Assembly (NCBI RefSeq): GCF_016522505.1
Contig: NZ_JAEHOH010000019.1
Span: 1-64,000 of the forward strand
Source of the DNA: Leucobacter chromiisoli
Lineage (GTDB): Bacteria > Actinomycetota > Actinomycetes > Actinomycetales > Microbacteriaceae
Length of the DNA stretch: 64,000 bases
Reading direction: 5' to 3'
Positions within the stretch are counted from its first letter, which is position 1. Every line of letters begins with the position of its first letter. The translations under genes and the position numbers were made by a program. Positions 20,957 through 29,466 of the stretch are shown piece after piece. Below the pieces are notes generated by a model. That model saw only the letters and a list, made by a program, of their open reading frames with translations. It was not told where the DNA came from and ran no database searches.

Positions 20957-22380
20957 TCTGGGTCCTCCGTGGTGAGCTGCGATGGGAGGCGAGAGGCGGA
21001 AGATCGTTCCGGATCACCGCTGCCAGGCGCTTTTCCCGCCTCTCGCGCCTGTTCTCCCGAGGGGGTGGAGGCCGGGGAGCCGGTGGCTCGGCGGTCGTCT
21101 TCCTGAGGCGGCAGGATCGCCGCGATGCGGTCGACCGCATCGCGGAGCGTATCGGGGGCGCAGGCCAGGTTCAGACGGACGTGGCCCGCCCCGCCCGTGC
21201 CGAAGGCCCCGCCCCTGTTCAGGGCGACGCGGGCCTCGCGCAGGATGCGCGCGTGCGGGTCGTCGCCGAGCCCGGCCTCGCGGAAGTCCAGCCACGCGAG
21301 GTAGCCGGCCCGCGGACGCGTGTAGCGTACCCCGGGAAGGCGATCCCGCACGAGGTCGGCGAGCAACCGGTCGTTCTCCTGGATCCGGGTGATCGCGCGG
21401 TCGAGCCAGTCCCTCGCGTCGCGGAACGCCGCGACGTTGGCGTGCAGGCCGAGGATGCTCGCGCGCACGGGGGTCTCGGGCGGCAGCCGCCGCAGGACGG
21501 CGTCGGCCCGCTCGTCTGCGGCCACGATCACCGAGCACTTGGTGCCGGCGAGATTCCAGCCCTTGCTCGCCGAGGTGACGGTCACCGAGAGCGCACCCGC
21601 GGCGGCGGCGAGCGGCGCGAACGGGGCGAACCCGACCCCCGAGTGCACGAGGGGGGCGTGGATTTCGTCGGAGATGACGAACACGTCGTGCGCGGCGGCG
21701 AGACGGGCCAGCTCGGCGAGCTCGTCGGCGGAGTGGACGAGCCCGTGCGGGTTGTGCGGGCTGCACAGGAGGAACGCGTCGATGCCCGGGTCGCTCGCGA
21801 AGGCGCGCTCGATCGCGGCGAGGTCGAGGCGCGGCGGATCCGCCTCCTGAGCCGCTCCCGCTTCCCCGTCCGGCGCCGCGTCTCGATCCTGCGCCGCTTC
21901 CCCGTCCGGCGCCGCGTTCCGCAGCGGGATCTCGACGACCTCGAAGGGAACCTCCTCGAGCATCTCGAAGAAGCTCGGGTAGACGGGGGTCGGCAGCGCG
22001 ATGCGGCCGCCCTCGGGGCGGAAGACGCGCAGCGACTCGACGATGCCCGTGGCGACGTCGGTGGCGAGGTGCACGCGGGAGGGCGCGACCTCCCACCCCC
22101 AGCGATCCCGCACGAAGTCGGCGAAGGCCGGGGCGAGCGGGCCGGCCTCGTCGATGTAGCCGAGGTCGGAGGCCTCGACTCGCTCGATCAGGGCGCGGCG
22201 GATCTCCGGGGCGACCGCGAAGTCCATCTCCGCGACGAAGAGGGGGAGCACGTCCTCGGGGTACCTGGTCCACTTGATGCTCGTGCGCTGCTCGCGGAGC
22301 AGCGCCGGGGCCAGCAGCGCGAAGGGCGTGCCGCCGGGGTCGGCGCCATCGAGGCGGGCGGGGTCGTCTGGGGAAGCCAT
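20953..22380 (-). CDS. PatB/MalY-type PLP-dependent C-S lyase or aminotransferase
   Basis: 475 residues from ATG 22380 (an ATG six codons upstream is possible). It is a class I/II aminotransferase fold of the MalY/PatB subgroup (start IKWTRYPEDVLPLFVAEMDF), with PLP lysine in SASKGWNLAG. Such enzymes cleave cystathionine. It is coupled to metY, supporting sulfur amino-acid metabolism. A low-complexity insert (around residues 155-180) comes from a 21-base direct repeat at 21861-21881 and 21897-21917. The C-terminal ~45 residues are a variable tail. Confidence 0.82.
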   Translation of the reverse strand: MASPDDPARLDGADPGGTPFALLAPALLREQRTSIKWTRYPEDVLPLFVAEMDFAVAPEIRRALIERVEASDLGYIDEAGPLAPAFADFVRDRWGWEVAPSRVHLATDVATGIVESLRVFRPEGGRIALPTPVYPSFFEMLEEVPFEVVEIPLRNAAPDGEAAQDRDAAPDGEAGAAQEADPPRLDLAAIERAFASDPGIDAFLLCSPHNPHGLVHSADELAELARLAAAHDVFVISDEIHAPLVHSGVGFAPFAPLAAAAGALSVTVTSASKGWNLAGTKCSVIVAADERADAVLRRLPPETPVRASILGLHANVAAFRDARDWLDRAITRIQENDRLLADLVRDRLPGVRYTRPRAGYLAWLDFREAGLGDDPHARILREARVALNRGGAFGTGGAGHVRLNLACAPDTLRDAVDRIAAILPPQEDDRRATGSPASTPSGEQAREAGKAPGSGDPERSSASRLPSQLTTEDPE

Positions 22381-22474
22381 GCCCCCATGGTCGCGCATCG
22401 TCGGCGTGGTGCACAGGCGATCCCGTAAGCGGGCGTCATCTTCGAGGTCGGGCCCGCCTGGGGCGCCGCCCCGG

Positions 22475-23182
22475 CTATCCGCGCTCGGCGATGAGCTGGA
22501 ACTCGACCTGCCCGGTCGGCTCGACCGAGACGAAGCCGAGGCTCGGGGCATCCACTCCGTAGTCGGCGAAGACGATCGGGATCGCGCCAGCCAGCTCGGT
22601 TCGCGCGCCGTCGCTGCGCACCTCGACCGTCACCGAGACCGGCTGCGTGACGCCCGCGAGGGTGAGCTCGCCCGTCACCTCCTGCTCCACGGTCTCTCCC
22701 GACCCCGGCGCCTCTCCCAGCGGAATCGCCTCCGTCGTGCGGAAGGTCGCCGTGGGGTGCTCCGAGACGCGCATCGCCCGAGCCCGGAAGTACTCGTCGC
22801 GGCTGCCGTTGTCGGTCTCGATGGAAGCCACGTCGACGGTGAACTCGGCGCTCTCGAGGGTGAGCCCCTCGCCGATCGCGATGGCCCCCTCGACCCGGTC
22901 GGTGCGGCCGGTCACGGTGACGTCGGTGCCGTTCAGCACCTCGTCGACCCGGTAGCCGGCCTCCGATCCCGAGACGATCGCCCAGTCGCCGATGAGGTCG
23001 GCGGCAGCGAGGGGAGCCGCGGGCTCGAGGCTCTCCCCCTCGTCGATCTCGAGCGAGGGGGCCTCGGCTGCGGGCGCGGCGATGAAATCGCGGTACAGGC
23101 CCGGCCCCGCGAGAGCTCCGGCCACCCCGATGACGACGAGGCCGCCGGCGACGCCGATCAGGATCTTCTGCTTCTTCTGCAT
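22475..23182 (-). CDS. YceI family protein, membrane-anchored
   Basis: 235 residues. An N-terminal membrane segment (~7-29) precedes a YceI-like lipocalin fold: WAIVSGSEAGYRVDEVL start, FTVDVASIETDNGSRDEYFR and ATFRTTEAI motifs, and a final strand VEFQLIAERG. YceI-domain proteins bind polyisoprenoid or amphiphilic molecules outside the membrane. The start codon ATG 23182 overlaps the 3' end of the upstream zinc protease gene by 25 bases. Confidence 0.86.
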   Translation of the reverse strand: MQKKQKILIGVAGGLVVIGVAGALAGPGLYRDFIAAPAAEAPSLEIDEGESLEPAAPLAAADLIGDWAIVSGSEAGYRVDEVLNGTDVTVTGRTDRVEGAIAIGEGLTLESAEFTVDVASIETDNGSRDEYFRARAMRVSEHPTATFRTTEAIPLGEAPGSGETVEQEVTGELTLAGVTQPVSVTVEVRSDGARTELAGAIPIVFADYGVDAPSLGFVSVEPTGQVEFQLIAERG

Positions 23183-23796
23183 GGCTGCTCTCCGCGAGGG
23201 GGTGCGTCACCGGACGGTGGACGCGACTCCAGGTTCCCAGCGGAGCTCATGAACGCGCTGGAAGGAAGCGGGGAGTTCGCTGCGGAATGCGCCGCCTCGG
23301 CACCGCCCTCCGCGCGGCCCCGGTTGCGGCGCCGGATCTCCCGCGGCGGGCGGCCGCCCAGGTACGACGCGGAGGGATCCACCGTGAAGCCCTGACCCAG
23401 CACCTCGCGCCCCACCAGCATGCGGAAGACCATCTCCTCGCGCGATGCGAGCGTCATCTCGGCCTGGCGCCGGTGCCCCAGCAGCTCGATGTCCATGAGC
23501 ACGACGAGGCGATCCTGCGCGTGCCCCGAGGAGCTGCGCACGGTGCGCCGGTCGTGCAGCGGCAGCTCCACGGTCACCGCGTCGTCCTCGCTGCGCTGCC
23601 ACGGGTGCACGCGGAACCGCACCCACGTCTCGCCCTCGCGCGAGAACTCCTCGACGGCCGAGGCGTGGAGCGCCGAGGTCTGCGCTCCCGTATCGATCTT
23701 GGCCTTGATCCAGGACACGCCGATATCCGGCAGGCTCACCCATTCACGCCAGCCCGTGGTGGTGCTTGAATAGTGTGGTTCCGACACGTACCCCAT
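23158..23796 (-). CDS. ATP-dependent zinc protease-family protein (RimK partner)
   Basis: 212 residues. The aspartic-protease-like fold of family PF05618 is seen: GWREWVSLPDIGVSWIKAK, then the active-site IDTGAQTSALHA (~34-45) and LVGREVLGQGFTVDPS. It lies divergent to the RimK-like gene, 17 bases apart; in other bacteria such proteases occur beside RimK and modulate glutamate-ligase activity. The start may be ATG 23796 or GTG 23787. The last ~60 residues are Pro/Arg/Ser-rich, unlike the family core, and run into the yceI gene. Confidence 0.8.
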   Translation of the reverse strand: MGYVSEPHYSSTTTGWREWVSLPDIGVSWIKAKIDTGAQTSALHASAVEEFSREGETWVRFRVHPWQRSEDDAVTVELPLHDRRTVRSSSGHAQDRLVVLMDIELLGHRRQAEMTLASREEMVFRMLVGREVLGQGFTVDPSASYLGGRPPREIRRRNRGRAEGGAEAAHSAANSPLPSSAFMSSAGNLESRPPSGDAPPRGEQPCRRSRRS

Positions 23797-23813
23797 CTTG
23801 GCAGGTCATCACG

Positions 23814-25001
23814 GTGAAACTCGCGATCCTCTCGCGCGCTCCGCAGGCGTACTCCACTCAGCGGCTGCTGGCGGCGGCCCTCGAACGCGGGCACCGGGCG
23901 AAGGTGCTCAACACGCTCCGCTTCGCGATCGACCTCTCGAGCGAGGAGCCGGATCTGCAGTACCGGGGCAAGCAGCTGAGCGACTACGACGCGATCCTGC
24001 CGCGGATCGGCAACTCGATCACCTACTTCGGCACGGCGGTGGTGCGGCAGTTCGAGCAGATGGACGTCTACACGCCCAACACGGCGAACGGCATCTCGAA
24101 CGCCCGCGACAAGCTGCGCGCCATCCAGATCCTCTCGCGGCACAACATCGACATGCCGGCGACGGCGTTCGTGCGCAACCGGGCCGACGTGCGCCCGGCG
24201 ATCGAGAGCGTGGGCGGCGCACCGGTCGTCATCAAGCTGCTGGAGGGGACGCAGGGGATCGGCGTGATCCTCGCACCCCAGGTGAAGGTCGCCGAGGCCA
24301 TCATCGAGACCCTGCACTCGACCCGGCAGAACGTGCTGATCCAGCGCTTCGTCTCGGAGAGCCGCGGGCGCGACGTGCGGGCGCTCGTGGTCGGCGACCG
24401 CGTGGTCGCCGCGATGCGGCGCGTGGCGAGCGGCGACGAGTTCCGCTCCAACGTGCATCGCGGCGGCACGGTCGAAGCGGTGAAGCTCGACCCCGCCTAC
24501 GAGCAGGCCGCCGTGCGGGCCGCGCAGATCATGGGGCTGCGGGTCGCGGGCGTCGACATGCTCGAGGGCGACGAGGGGCCGCTGGTCATGGAGGTGAACT
24601 CCTCGCCCGGGCTGCAGGGCATCGAGTCGGCCACGGGCCTCGACGTCGCGGGCGCGATCATCGACTACATCGCCGACCGCGTGGGCTTCCCCGAGATCGA
24701 CGTGCGGCAACGGCTGAGCGTGTCGACGGGGTACGGCGTGGCCGAGCTGGCGATGCACGCGGGCACCGAGCAGATCGGCAAGACCCTGGGCGAGCTCGGG
24801 CTCTGGGATCGCGACATCACGGTGCTGACGCTGCACCGCGGAGTCTCGGTCATCCCGAACCCCCGCAAGCACGTGGTCGTCGAGGCCGAGGACCGCCTGC
24901 TCTGCTTCGGCAGGCTCGACGAGATGCGGTCGATGATCCCGGAGCGCCGGCGGCGGCGGGCCCGCGTGCGCAAACTCCCGCCGGAGGCGCAGGACCTCTG
25001 A
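23814..25001 (+). CDS. rimK: RimK-family ATP-grasp ligase fused to a TrkA-C (RCK_C) domain
   Basis: 395 residues. An ATP-grasp core (~1-290) of the RimK type carries KLAILSRAP at the start, PVVIKLLEGTQGIGVILA (ATP lysine) and the metal motif VMEVNSSPGLQGIE. A C-terminal ~85-residue domain, from about 310 (GYGVAELAMHAGTEQIGKTL), resembles the ligand-binding RCK_C of potassium channels and is absent from E. coli RimK. RimK adds glutamate to ribosomal protein S6 or makes polyglutamate. GTG 23814 is the likely start, matching the family N-terminus. The 3' end merges into an 84-base tandem repeat. Confidence 0.85.
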   Translation: MKLAILSRAPQAYSTQRLLAAALERGHRAKVLNTLRFAIDLSSEEPDLQYRGKQLSDYDAILPRIGNSITYFGTAVVRQFEQMDVYTPNTANGISNARDKLRAIQILSRHNIDMPATAFVRNRADVRPAIESVGGAPVVIKLLEGTQGIGVILAPQVKVAEAIIETLHSTRQNVLIQRFVSESRGRDVRALVVGDRVVAAMRRVASGDEFRSNVHRGGTVEAVKLDPAYEQAAVRAAQIMGLRVAGVDMLEGDEGPLVMEVNSSPGLQGIESATGLDVAGAIIDYIADRVGFPEIDVRQRLSVSTGYGVAELAMHAGTEQIGKTLGELGLWDRDITVLTLHRGVSVIPNPRKHVVVEAEDRLLCFGRLDEMRSMIPERRRRRARVRKLPPEAQDL

Positions 25002-25170
25002 GGACGCGAAGCGTTCGAAGACGTCCTGCGGTGCCGCCCACGGCGGCAGCCCGCGGAGCGCAGCGAGGGGTGGCAGGACCTCTGAGGACGCGAAGCGTTC
25101 GAAGACGTCCTGCGGTGCCGCCCACGGCGGCAGCCCGCGGAGTGCAGCGAGGGGTGGCAGGACCTCTGAG
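24991..25170 (+). repeat. 84-bp tandem repeat (two full copies plus a partial third)
   Basis: The unit starting AGGACCTCTGAGGACGCG begins at 24991, 25075 and 25159 (period exactly 84). Copies one and two differ at one position (gagcgcag / gagtgcag). Each unit holds inverted repeats, for example GCCGCC-CAC-GGCGGC and a CGAAGCGTTCG palindrome. The first copy includes the last three codons of rimK, so the repeat seems to have grown from the gene's end. Confidence 0.92.
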
Positions 25171-25192
25171 GACGCGTGCTTGAATGGGCGGT

Positions 25193-26893
25193 ATGACTAC
25201 TGGCACCGGTGAGCGGGGAGCGGCGGCCCCCGACGATCCTCGCGAGGCGCGGCGCTACACGGAATTCGAGACCTCGCAGCATCGCTCGGCGGGGGCCGGC
25301 GACGGGTGGGACGTGACCGACGTCGCCACCGGCCCGGCGGCCGTCACGCCCGGGCCGGCGCCCGCTGCGGCGGGACCGGAGCCCCACGCGGCGCCGCGAG
25401 AGCCGCAGGAGTTCCGGATCGACCTCGAGCGGATCCGCTTCTCCCCGTACTTCGCGCGGCTGTCGGCCGTCACGCAGGTGGTGCCGCAGAGCGGGGTCGG
25501 TCCCGTGATGCACAACCGCCTCACCCACTCGCTGAAGGTGAGCGCGGTGGCCCGCGTCATCGCGGCGAACCTCGCCGGGCATCGGGCGCAGCACGAGGCG
25601 TTCCGGCGCGGCGAGGCCGAGCGCGACGACGCCACCGGTGCGCTGATCGCGAGGCTCGGCGGGTGCGACACGATCGTCGCCCAGGCCGCGGCGCACGCCC
25701 ACGACCTTGGCCACCCGCCCTTCGGGCACCTCGGCGAGCGGGTGCTCGACCGGGTCGCCCGAGAGCGGCTCGGCCTGGCGGAGGGCTTCGAGGGGAACGC
25801 CCAGACCTTCCGGATCCTGACCTCGCTCGACACCCTGGGCCGAGACTTCCCGGGCCTGAATGTCACCGCGGCCGTGCGCGCATCGGTGCTCAAGTACCCC
25901 TGGACCCGCGTCGAGTGGGTCGGCCTCGACCTCGACGAGCGCTCGGCCGCGGATCGCCCGCGCGGTGTCGGCACCGACGCCGCGGCCGGGGCGGAGAAGT
26001 TCTCGAGCTACGGCCTCGACGCCGCCGAGATGGAGGCGTCGCTCGCGGCCTTCCCCGCGATCGCGCGGGGCGTGCAGACGATCGAGTGCGCGGTGATGGA
26101 CCTGGCCGACGACATCGCCTACGCGATCCACGACCTCGACGACTTCACCCGCGCCGGGGTGCTCCAGCAGGCCGTGGTGTCGGGCGAGCTGCGCTGCTGG
26201 CTGAGCGACGCCGCAGCCTTCGAGGAGGCGGAGCAGGGCGAGCTCGAGGCCGACTGGCGCCGGCCCGGTGTCTCGCTGGAGCTGCTCTGGCGCCGGCTCA
26301 TCACCAAGGACGCCTGGATCGCCGACCGGGACGCCTTCCGCGAGGCGGTGATCCGGGTGAGCGCCGAGCTCGGCGACGGGCTGCTCAGCACGCCCTACGA
26401 CGGCGGCATCGACAGCGAGCGCGCCGTCTCCGGCTTCACGCGTCGCTGGATCGAGCACCTGCGCACCTCGATCGTCGTCGAGGAGCACCCGCACGTGCGC
26501 AGCGGCCACGTGCATCTGAACCGGCGCGCGTGGCACGAGGTCGCGGTGCTGAAGTTCGTGCACGCCCGGTTCGTGCTGGAGCGACCGGAGCTCGCCCAGT
26601 CGCAGCGCGGCATGGCGCGCGTCGTCGAGGGGCTGGCGCTCGGCTTCGACGCCTGGCTCGCCGACGACTCCGATTCGGGACGCGCTCCGCGCAGGTTGCT
26701 GGAGTGGGTCGAGGAGGCGACGGAGGCGACCTTCGCCCTGCGCGAGGAGCGGCCCGAACTGCTCGCGGGCGATGCGAGCGATGCCGCGCTCCGCCGCCAG
26801 GGCCGGGCGCGGGCCGTGCTCGACTACGTGTCGTCGTTCACGGACCAGCAGGCGATCACGACCTACGAGTCTCTGACCTCGGGGCGCGCGTGA
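25193..26893 (+). CDS. dgt: dGTPase-like HD-domain triphosphohydrolase
   Basis: 566 residues. The HD motif lies in AAHAHDLGHPPFGHLGE (~164-180), preceded by RLTHSLKVS; the DDIAYAIHDLDD motif is the second metal/phosphate region. These fit Dgt-type dNTP triphosphohydrolases that hydrolyse dNTP to nucleoside and triphosphate. ATG 25193 is chosen: TTGAAT lies just upstream (leaderless type); ATG 25184 is possible. It overlaps the DUF2520 gene (GTGA). Residues ~20-75 are a variable linker. Confidence 0.87.
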   Translation: MTTGTGERGAAAPDDPREARRYTEFETSQHRSAGAGDGWDVTDVATGPAAVTPGPAPAAAGPEPHAAPREPQEFRIDLERIRFSPYFARLSAVTQVVPQSGVGPVMHNRLTHSLKVSAVARVIAANLAGHRAQHEAFRRGEAERDDATGALIARLGGCDTIVAQAAAHAHDLGHPPFGHLGERVLDRVARERLGLAEGFEGNAQTFRILTSLDTLGRDFPGLNVTAAVRASVLKYPWTRVEWVGLDLDERSAADRPRGVGTDAAAGAEKFSSYGLDAAEMEASLAAFPAIARGVQTIECAVMDLADDIAYAIHDLDDFTRAGVLQQAVVSGELRCWLSDAAAFEEAEQGELEADWRRPGVSLELLWRRLITKDAWIADRDAFREAVIRVSAELGDGLLSTPYDGGIDSERAVSGFTRRWIEHLRTSIVVEEHPHVRSGHVHLNRRAWHEVAVLKFVHARFVLERPELAQSQRGMARVVEGLALGFDAWLADDSDSGRAPRRLLEWVEEATEATFALREERPELLAGDASDAALRRQGRARAVLDYVSSFTDQQAITTYESLTSGRA

Positions 26894-27750
26894 GGGGGCT
26901 CGCCATCGGAGACGGCGGGTCCGTCCGGGTGCTGATCGTCGGGCGCGGCCGCATGGGCGGGGCGCTCGCCGCCGCGCTGACGCGGGCCGGGGCGGAGGTG
27001 ACGCTCGCCGCGGGGCGCGAGGGGGCAGCGATCCCGGCGTCCGCGGCGGATGTCGTGCTGCTCGCCGTGCCCGACGCGGCGATCGCCGAGACGGCCGCGC
27101 GCGTCGGCGCGGGGCCGCTCGTGGGCCACCTCTCGGGGGCGACCGGCCTCCGCTCGCTCGCACCGCACGAGGCGTTCGGCCTGCATCCGCTGCTCACCGT
27201 GACGGGGCCCGAGGCGCGTTTCGACGGCGCCTCGGCCGCCATCGCGGGATCGACGCCGCGCGCGTTGCGCGTCGCACGGGACCTCGCCGCAGCGCTCGGC
27301 CTGCGCGCCTTCGAGGTCGCCGAGGAGGACCGGGCGGCGTATCACGCGGCGGCATCCGTCGCCTCGAACTTCCTCGTGGTCGTGGAGGGGCTCGCCGAGG
27401 AGCTCGCGGGCACGGCGGGGGTGAGCCGCGACGCTCTCGCTCCGCTCGTGCGGGCCGCCGTCGAGAACTGGGTGCGATCCGGCGCCTCCGCCGCGCTCAC
27501 GGGACCGGTGGCGCGCGGCGACGAGGCCACCGTCGAGCGGCAGCGGGCCGCCGTGGCCGAGCGGCTTCCCGATAGGCTTCCCCTGTTCGACGCTCTCGTG
27601 GCGGCCACGCGCGAACTCGCGGCGAGGAGCGCGGGCGGAGCGCGGAGCGACCCCGGGCAGGACCGCCGGGCGGGCCGGGACGTCGGGTCGACGCCCCGGG
27701 GCACGAGCAGTCGGGCAGACCGGACCGGACGAGACGGAGCACCAGCATGA
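26890..27750 (+). CDS. Rossmann-fold / DUF2520 protein upstream of panC
   Basis: 286 residues. The N-terminal NAD(P)-binding fold has VRVLIVGRGRMGGALAAAL (~12-30, a GxGxxG variant) and a C-terminal all-helical DUF2520 domain (~125-250) with ASVASNFLVVVEGLAEEL. It overlaps both dgt and panC by 4 bases. The position directly before panC-panB, together with the fold, hints that it might supply a ketopantoate-reductase-like step or other pantothenate role. That function is inferred, not shown. The last ~40 residues are disordered. Confidence 0.82.
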   Translation: MRGLAIGDGGSVRVLIVGRGRMGGALAAALTRAGAEVTLAAGREGAAIPASAADVVLLAVPDAAIAETAARVGAGPLVGHLSGATGLRSLAPHEAFGLHPLLTVTGPEARFDGASAAIAGSTPRALRVARDLAAALGLRAFEVAEEDRAAYHAAASVASNFLVVVEGLAEELAGTAGVSRDALAPLVRAAVENWVRSGASAALTGPVARGDEATVERQRAAVAERLPDRLPLFDALVAATRELAARSAGGARSDPGQDRRAGRDVGSTPRGTSSRADRTGRDGAPA

Positions 27751-28604
27751 GGACCGTTCGCACCATACGCGAGCTGAGGGAGGCGCTGCGGCCGGCGCGG
27801 GCCGGGACGATCGGCTTCGTGCCGACCATGGGGGCGCTGCACGAGGGGCACCTGTCGCTCGTGCGCGCGGCTCGTCGGGCGAACGACACGGTCGTGCTCT
27901 CGATCTTCGTGAATCCGACGCAGTTCACCGAGGCCGCGGACCTCGAGGCCTATCCCCGGGACCAGGCGCGGGATCTGAGGCTGGCGGAGGAGGCCGGCGT
28001 CGACGTGGTCTTCGCCCCCGACGCCGAGGAGATGTACCCTGCCGGATTCGCCACCGTGGTGAGCGTCGGCGGCTCGATCACCGAGACCCTCGAGGCCGAG
28101 GGGCGGGGGCGCGGCCACTTCGACGGCATGGCGACCGTCGTCGCCAAGCTGCTGCTCGCGGTGCTGCCCGACAAGGCCTACTTCGGGGCGAAGGACGCGC
28201 AGCAGGCCGTCGTGGTGCGCCGCCTCGTCGCCGACCTGAACATCCCCGTGGCGATCGACGTCTGCGAGACCTCCCGGGAGGCCGACGGCCTCGCGCGATC
28301 GAGCCGCAACGTGCGCCTCGGCCCCGACGAGCGGCGGCGGGCCGCCGCGATCCCGCAGGCCCTGCGCCTCGTCGAGCGGCTGGCGCGCGAGGGCGAGACG
28401 AGGCCCGCGGAACTGCGCACCGCCGCCTCCCGGATCCTGCGCGAGAACGGGATCGAGGAGGAGTACCTCGCGTTCGTCGACCCGGATACGCTGGAGAGGG
28501 TGCCCGCCGTCGATCGCCCGACGCTCGTCGCCGTCGCCGCGAGAGTCGGCGGAGTCCGCCTGATCGACAACGTCCGACTCGCCCAGGGAGAAGCAGACCG
28601 ATGA
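27747..28604 (+). CDS. panC: Pantothenate synthetase
   Basis: 285 residues, standard length. It carries the class I synthetase motifs: PTMGALHEGHLSLVRAA (HxGH), SIFVNPTQF, and KDAQQAVVVRRLVADL. It joins pantoate and beta-alanine with ATP. Its ATG overlaps the DUF2520 stop and its stop overlaps panB (ATGA), giving a tightly coupled pantothenate operon. Confidence 0.96.
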   Translation: MRTVRTIRELREALRPARAGTIGFVPTMGALHEGHLSLVRAARRANDTVVLSIFVNPTQFTEAADLEAYPRDQARDLRLAEEAGVDVVFAPDAEEMYPAGFATVVSVGGSITETLEAEGRGRGHFDGMATVVAKLLLAVLPDKAYFGAKDAQQAVVVRRLVADLNIPVAIDVCETSREADGLARSSRNVRLGPDERRRAAAIPQALRLVERLAREGETRPAELRTAASRILRENGIEEEYLAFVDPDTLERVPAVDRPTLVAVAARVGGVRLIDNVRLAQGEADR

Positions 28605-29452
28605 CAGCGCTCACGATCCCCCGCCTCGCCGAGATGAAGGCCCAGCGCGAGCCCATCGTGATGGTGACCGCCTACGACTACCCCTCCGCGAGAGCCGCGG
28701 AGCGGGCCGGGGTGGACATGATCCTGGTGGGCGATTCGGGTGCCCAGGTCGTGCTGGGGCAGGAATCGACGGTCGCGGTGACCACCGACGAGATGCTCGT
28801 GCTCGCCCGCGCGGTGCGCCGCGGCGCCGCCTCCCCGCTCGTCGTGTGCGACGTGCCCTTCGGCTCCACGGAGCTCTCCGACGAGCAGGCCGTCGCGACG
28901 GCGATGCGCTTCGTGAAGGAGGCCGGCGCGGACGCGGTGAAGCTCGAGGGCGGCGGCCCCGAGCGGCTGAGCCGCATCCGAGCGATCACGGCCGCGGGCA
29001 TCCCCGTCGTCGGGCATATCGGGCTCACGCCGCAGACGGCGACCGCGCTCGGCGGCCTCCGAGCGCAGGGCCGGACCTCGTCGACGGCGACGCGCGTCGC
29101 CCGCGAGGCGCTGGCCGTCGAGGCGGCCGGGGCGATCGCCCTCGTCGTCGAGGCGGTGCCCACGCCGGTGGTCGACGCGTTCCTCCCCGAGCTCGCGATC
29201 CCGGTCATCGGGATCGGGGCGGGCCCCGCCGACGGCCAAGTGCTCGTGCTGCACGACCTGCTCGGCATCACGGAGGGGAGGACCGCCAAGTTCGTGAAGC
29301 GCTTCGCGAGCGTCGGCGTCGAGACCGTCGCGGGCATCGCCGCCTACGCCGCGGAGGTGCGCAGCGGAGCGTTCCCGGCCGACGAGCACCAGTACGGCGC
29401 GAGCGACGAGGCGGTCGAGGCCGCCCGGGCGGCGCTGCCCGGCCGCGACTGA
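28601..29452 (+). CDS. panB: 3-methyl-2-oxobutanoate hydroxymethyltransferase
   Basis: 283 residues. Motifs include PIVMVTAYDYPSARAAERAG, DMILVGDSGAQVVLGQESTV and VKLEGGGPERL; these are the metal and substrate residues of ketopantoate hydroxymethyltransferase (methylene-THF dependent). It lacks none of the usual regions. It is coupled to panC and ends 14 bases before the convergent lipid kinase gene. Confidence 0.96.
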   Translation: MTALTIPRLAEMKAQREPIVMVTAYDYPSARAAERAGVDMILVGDSGAQVVLGQESTVAVTTDEMLVLARAVRRGAASPLVVCDVPFGSTELSDEQAVATAMRFVKEAGADAVKLEGGGPERLSRIRAITAAGIPVVGHIGLTPQTATALGGLRAQGRTSSTATRVAREALAVEAAGAIALVVEAVPTPVVDAFLPELAIPVIGIGAGPADGQVLVLHDLLGITEGRTAKFVKRFASVGVETVAGIAAYAAEVRSGAFPADEHQYGASDEAVEAARAALPGRD

Positions 29453-29466
29453 CGGCGCAGCGCGGG

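Noticed and set aside
24991-25170. CRISPR-like array
   Set aside because: The repeats are contiguous with no unique spacers and too few copies; no cas genes.
24665-27163. Reverse-strand open frame spanning the 84-bp repeat and dgt
   Set aside because: Repeat period is a multiple of 3 so all frames stay open; no recognisable protein.
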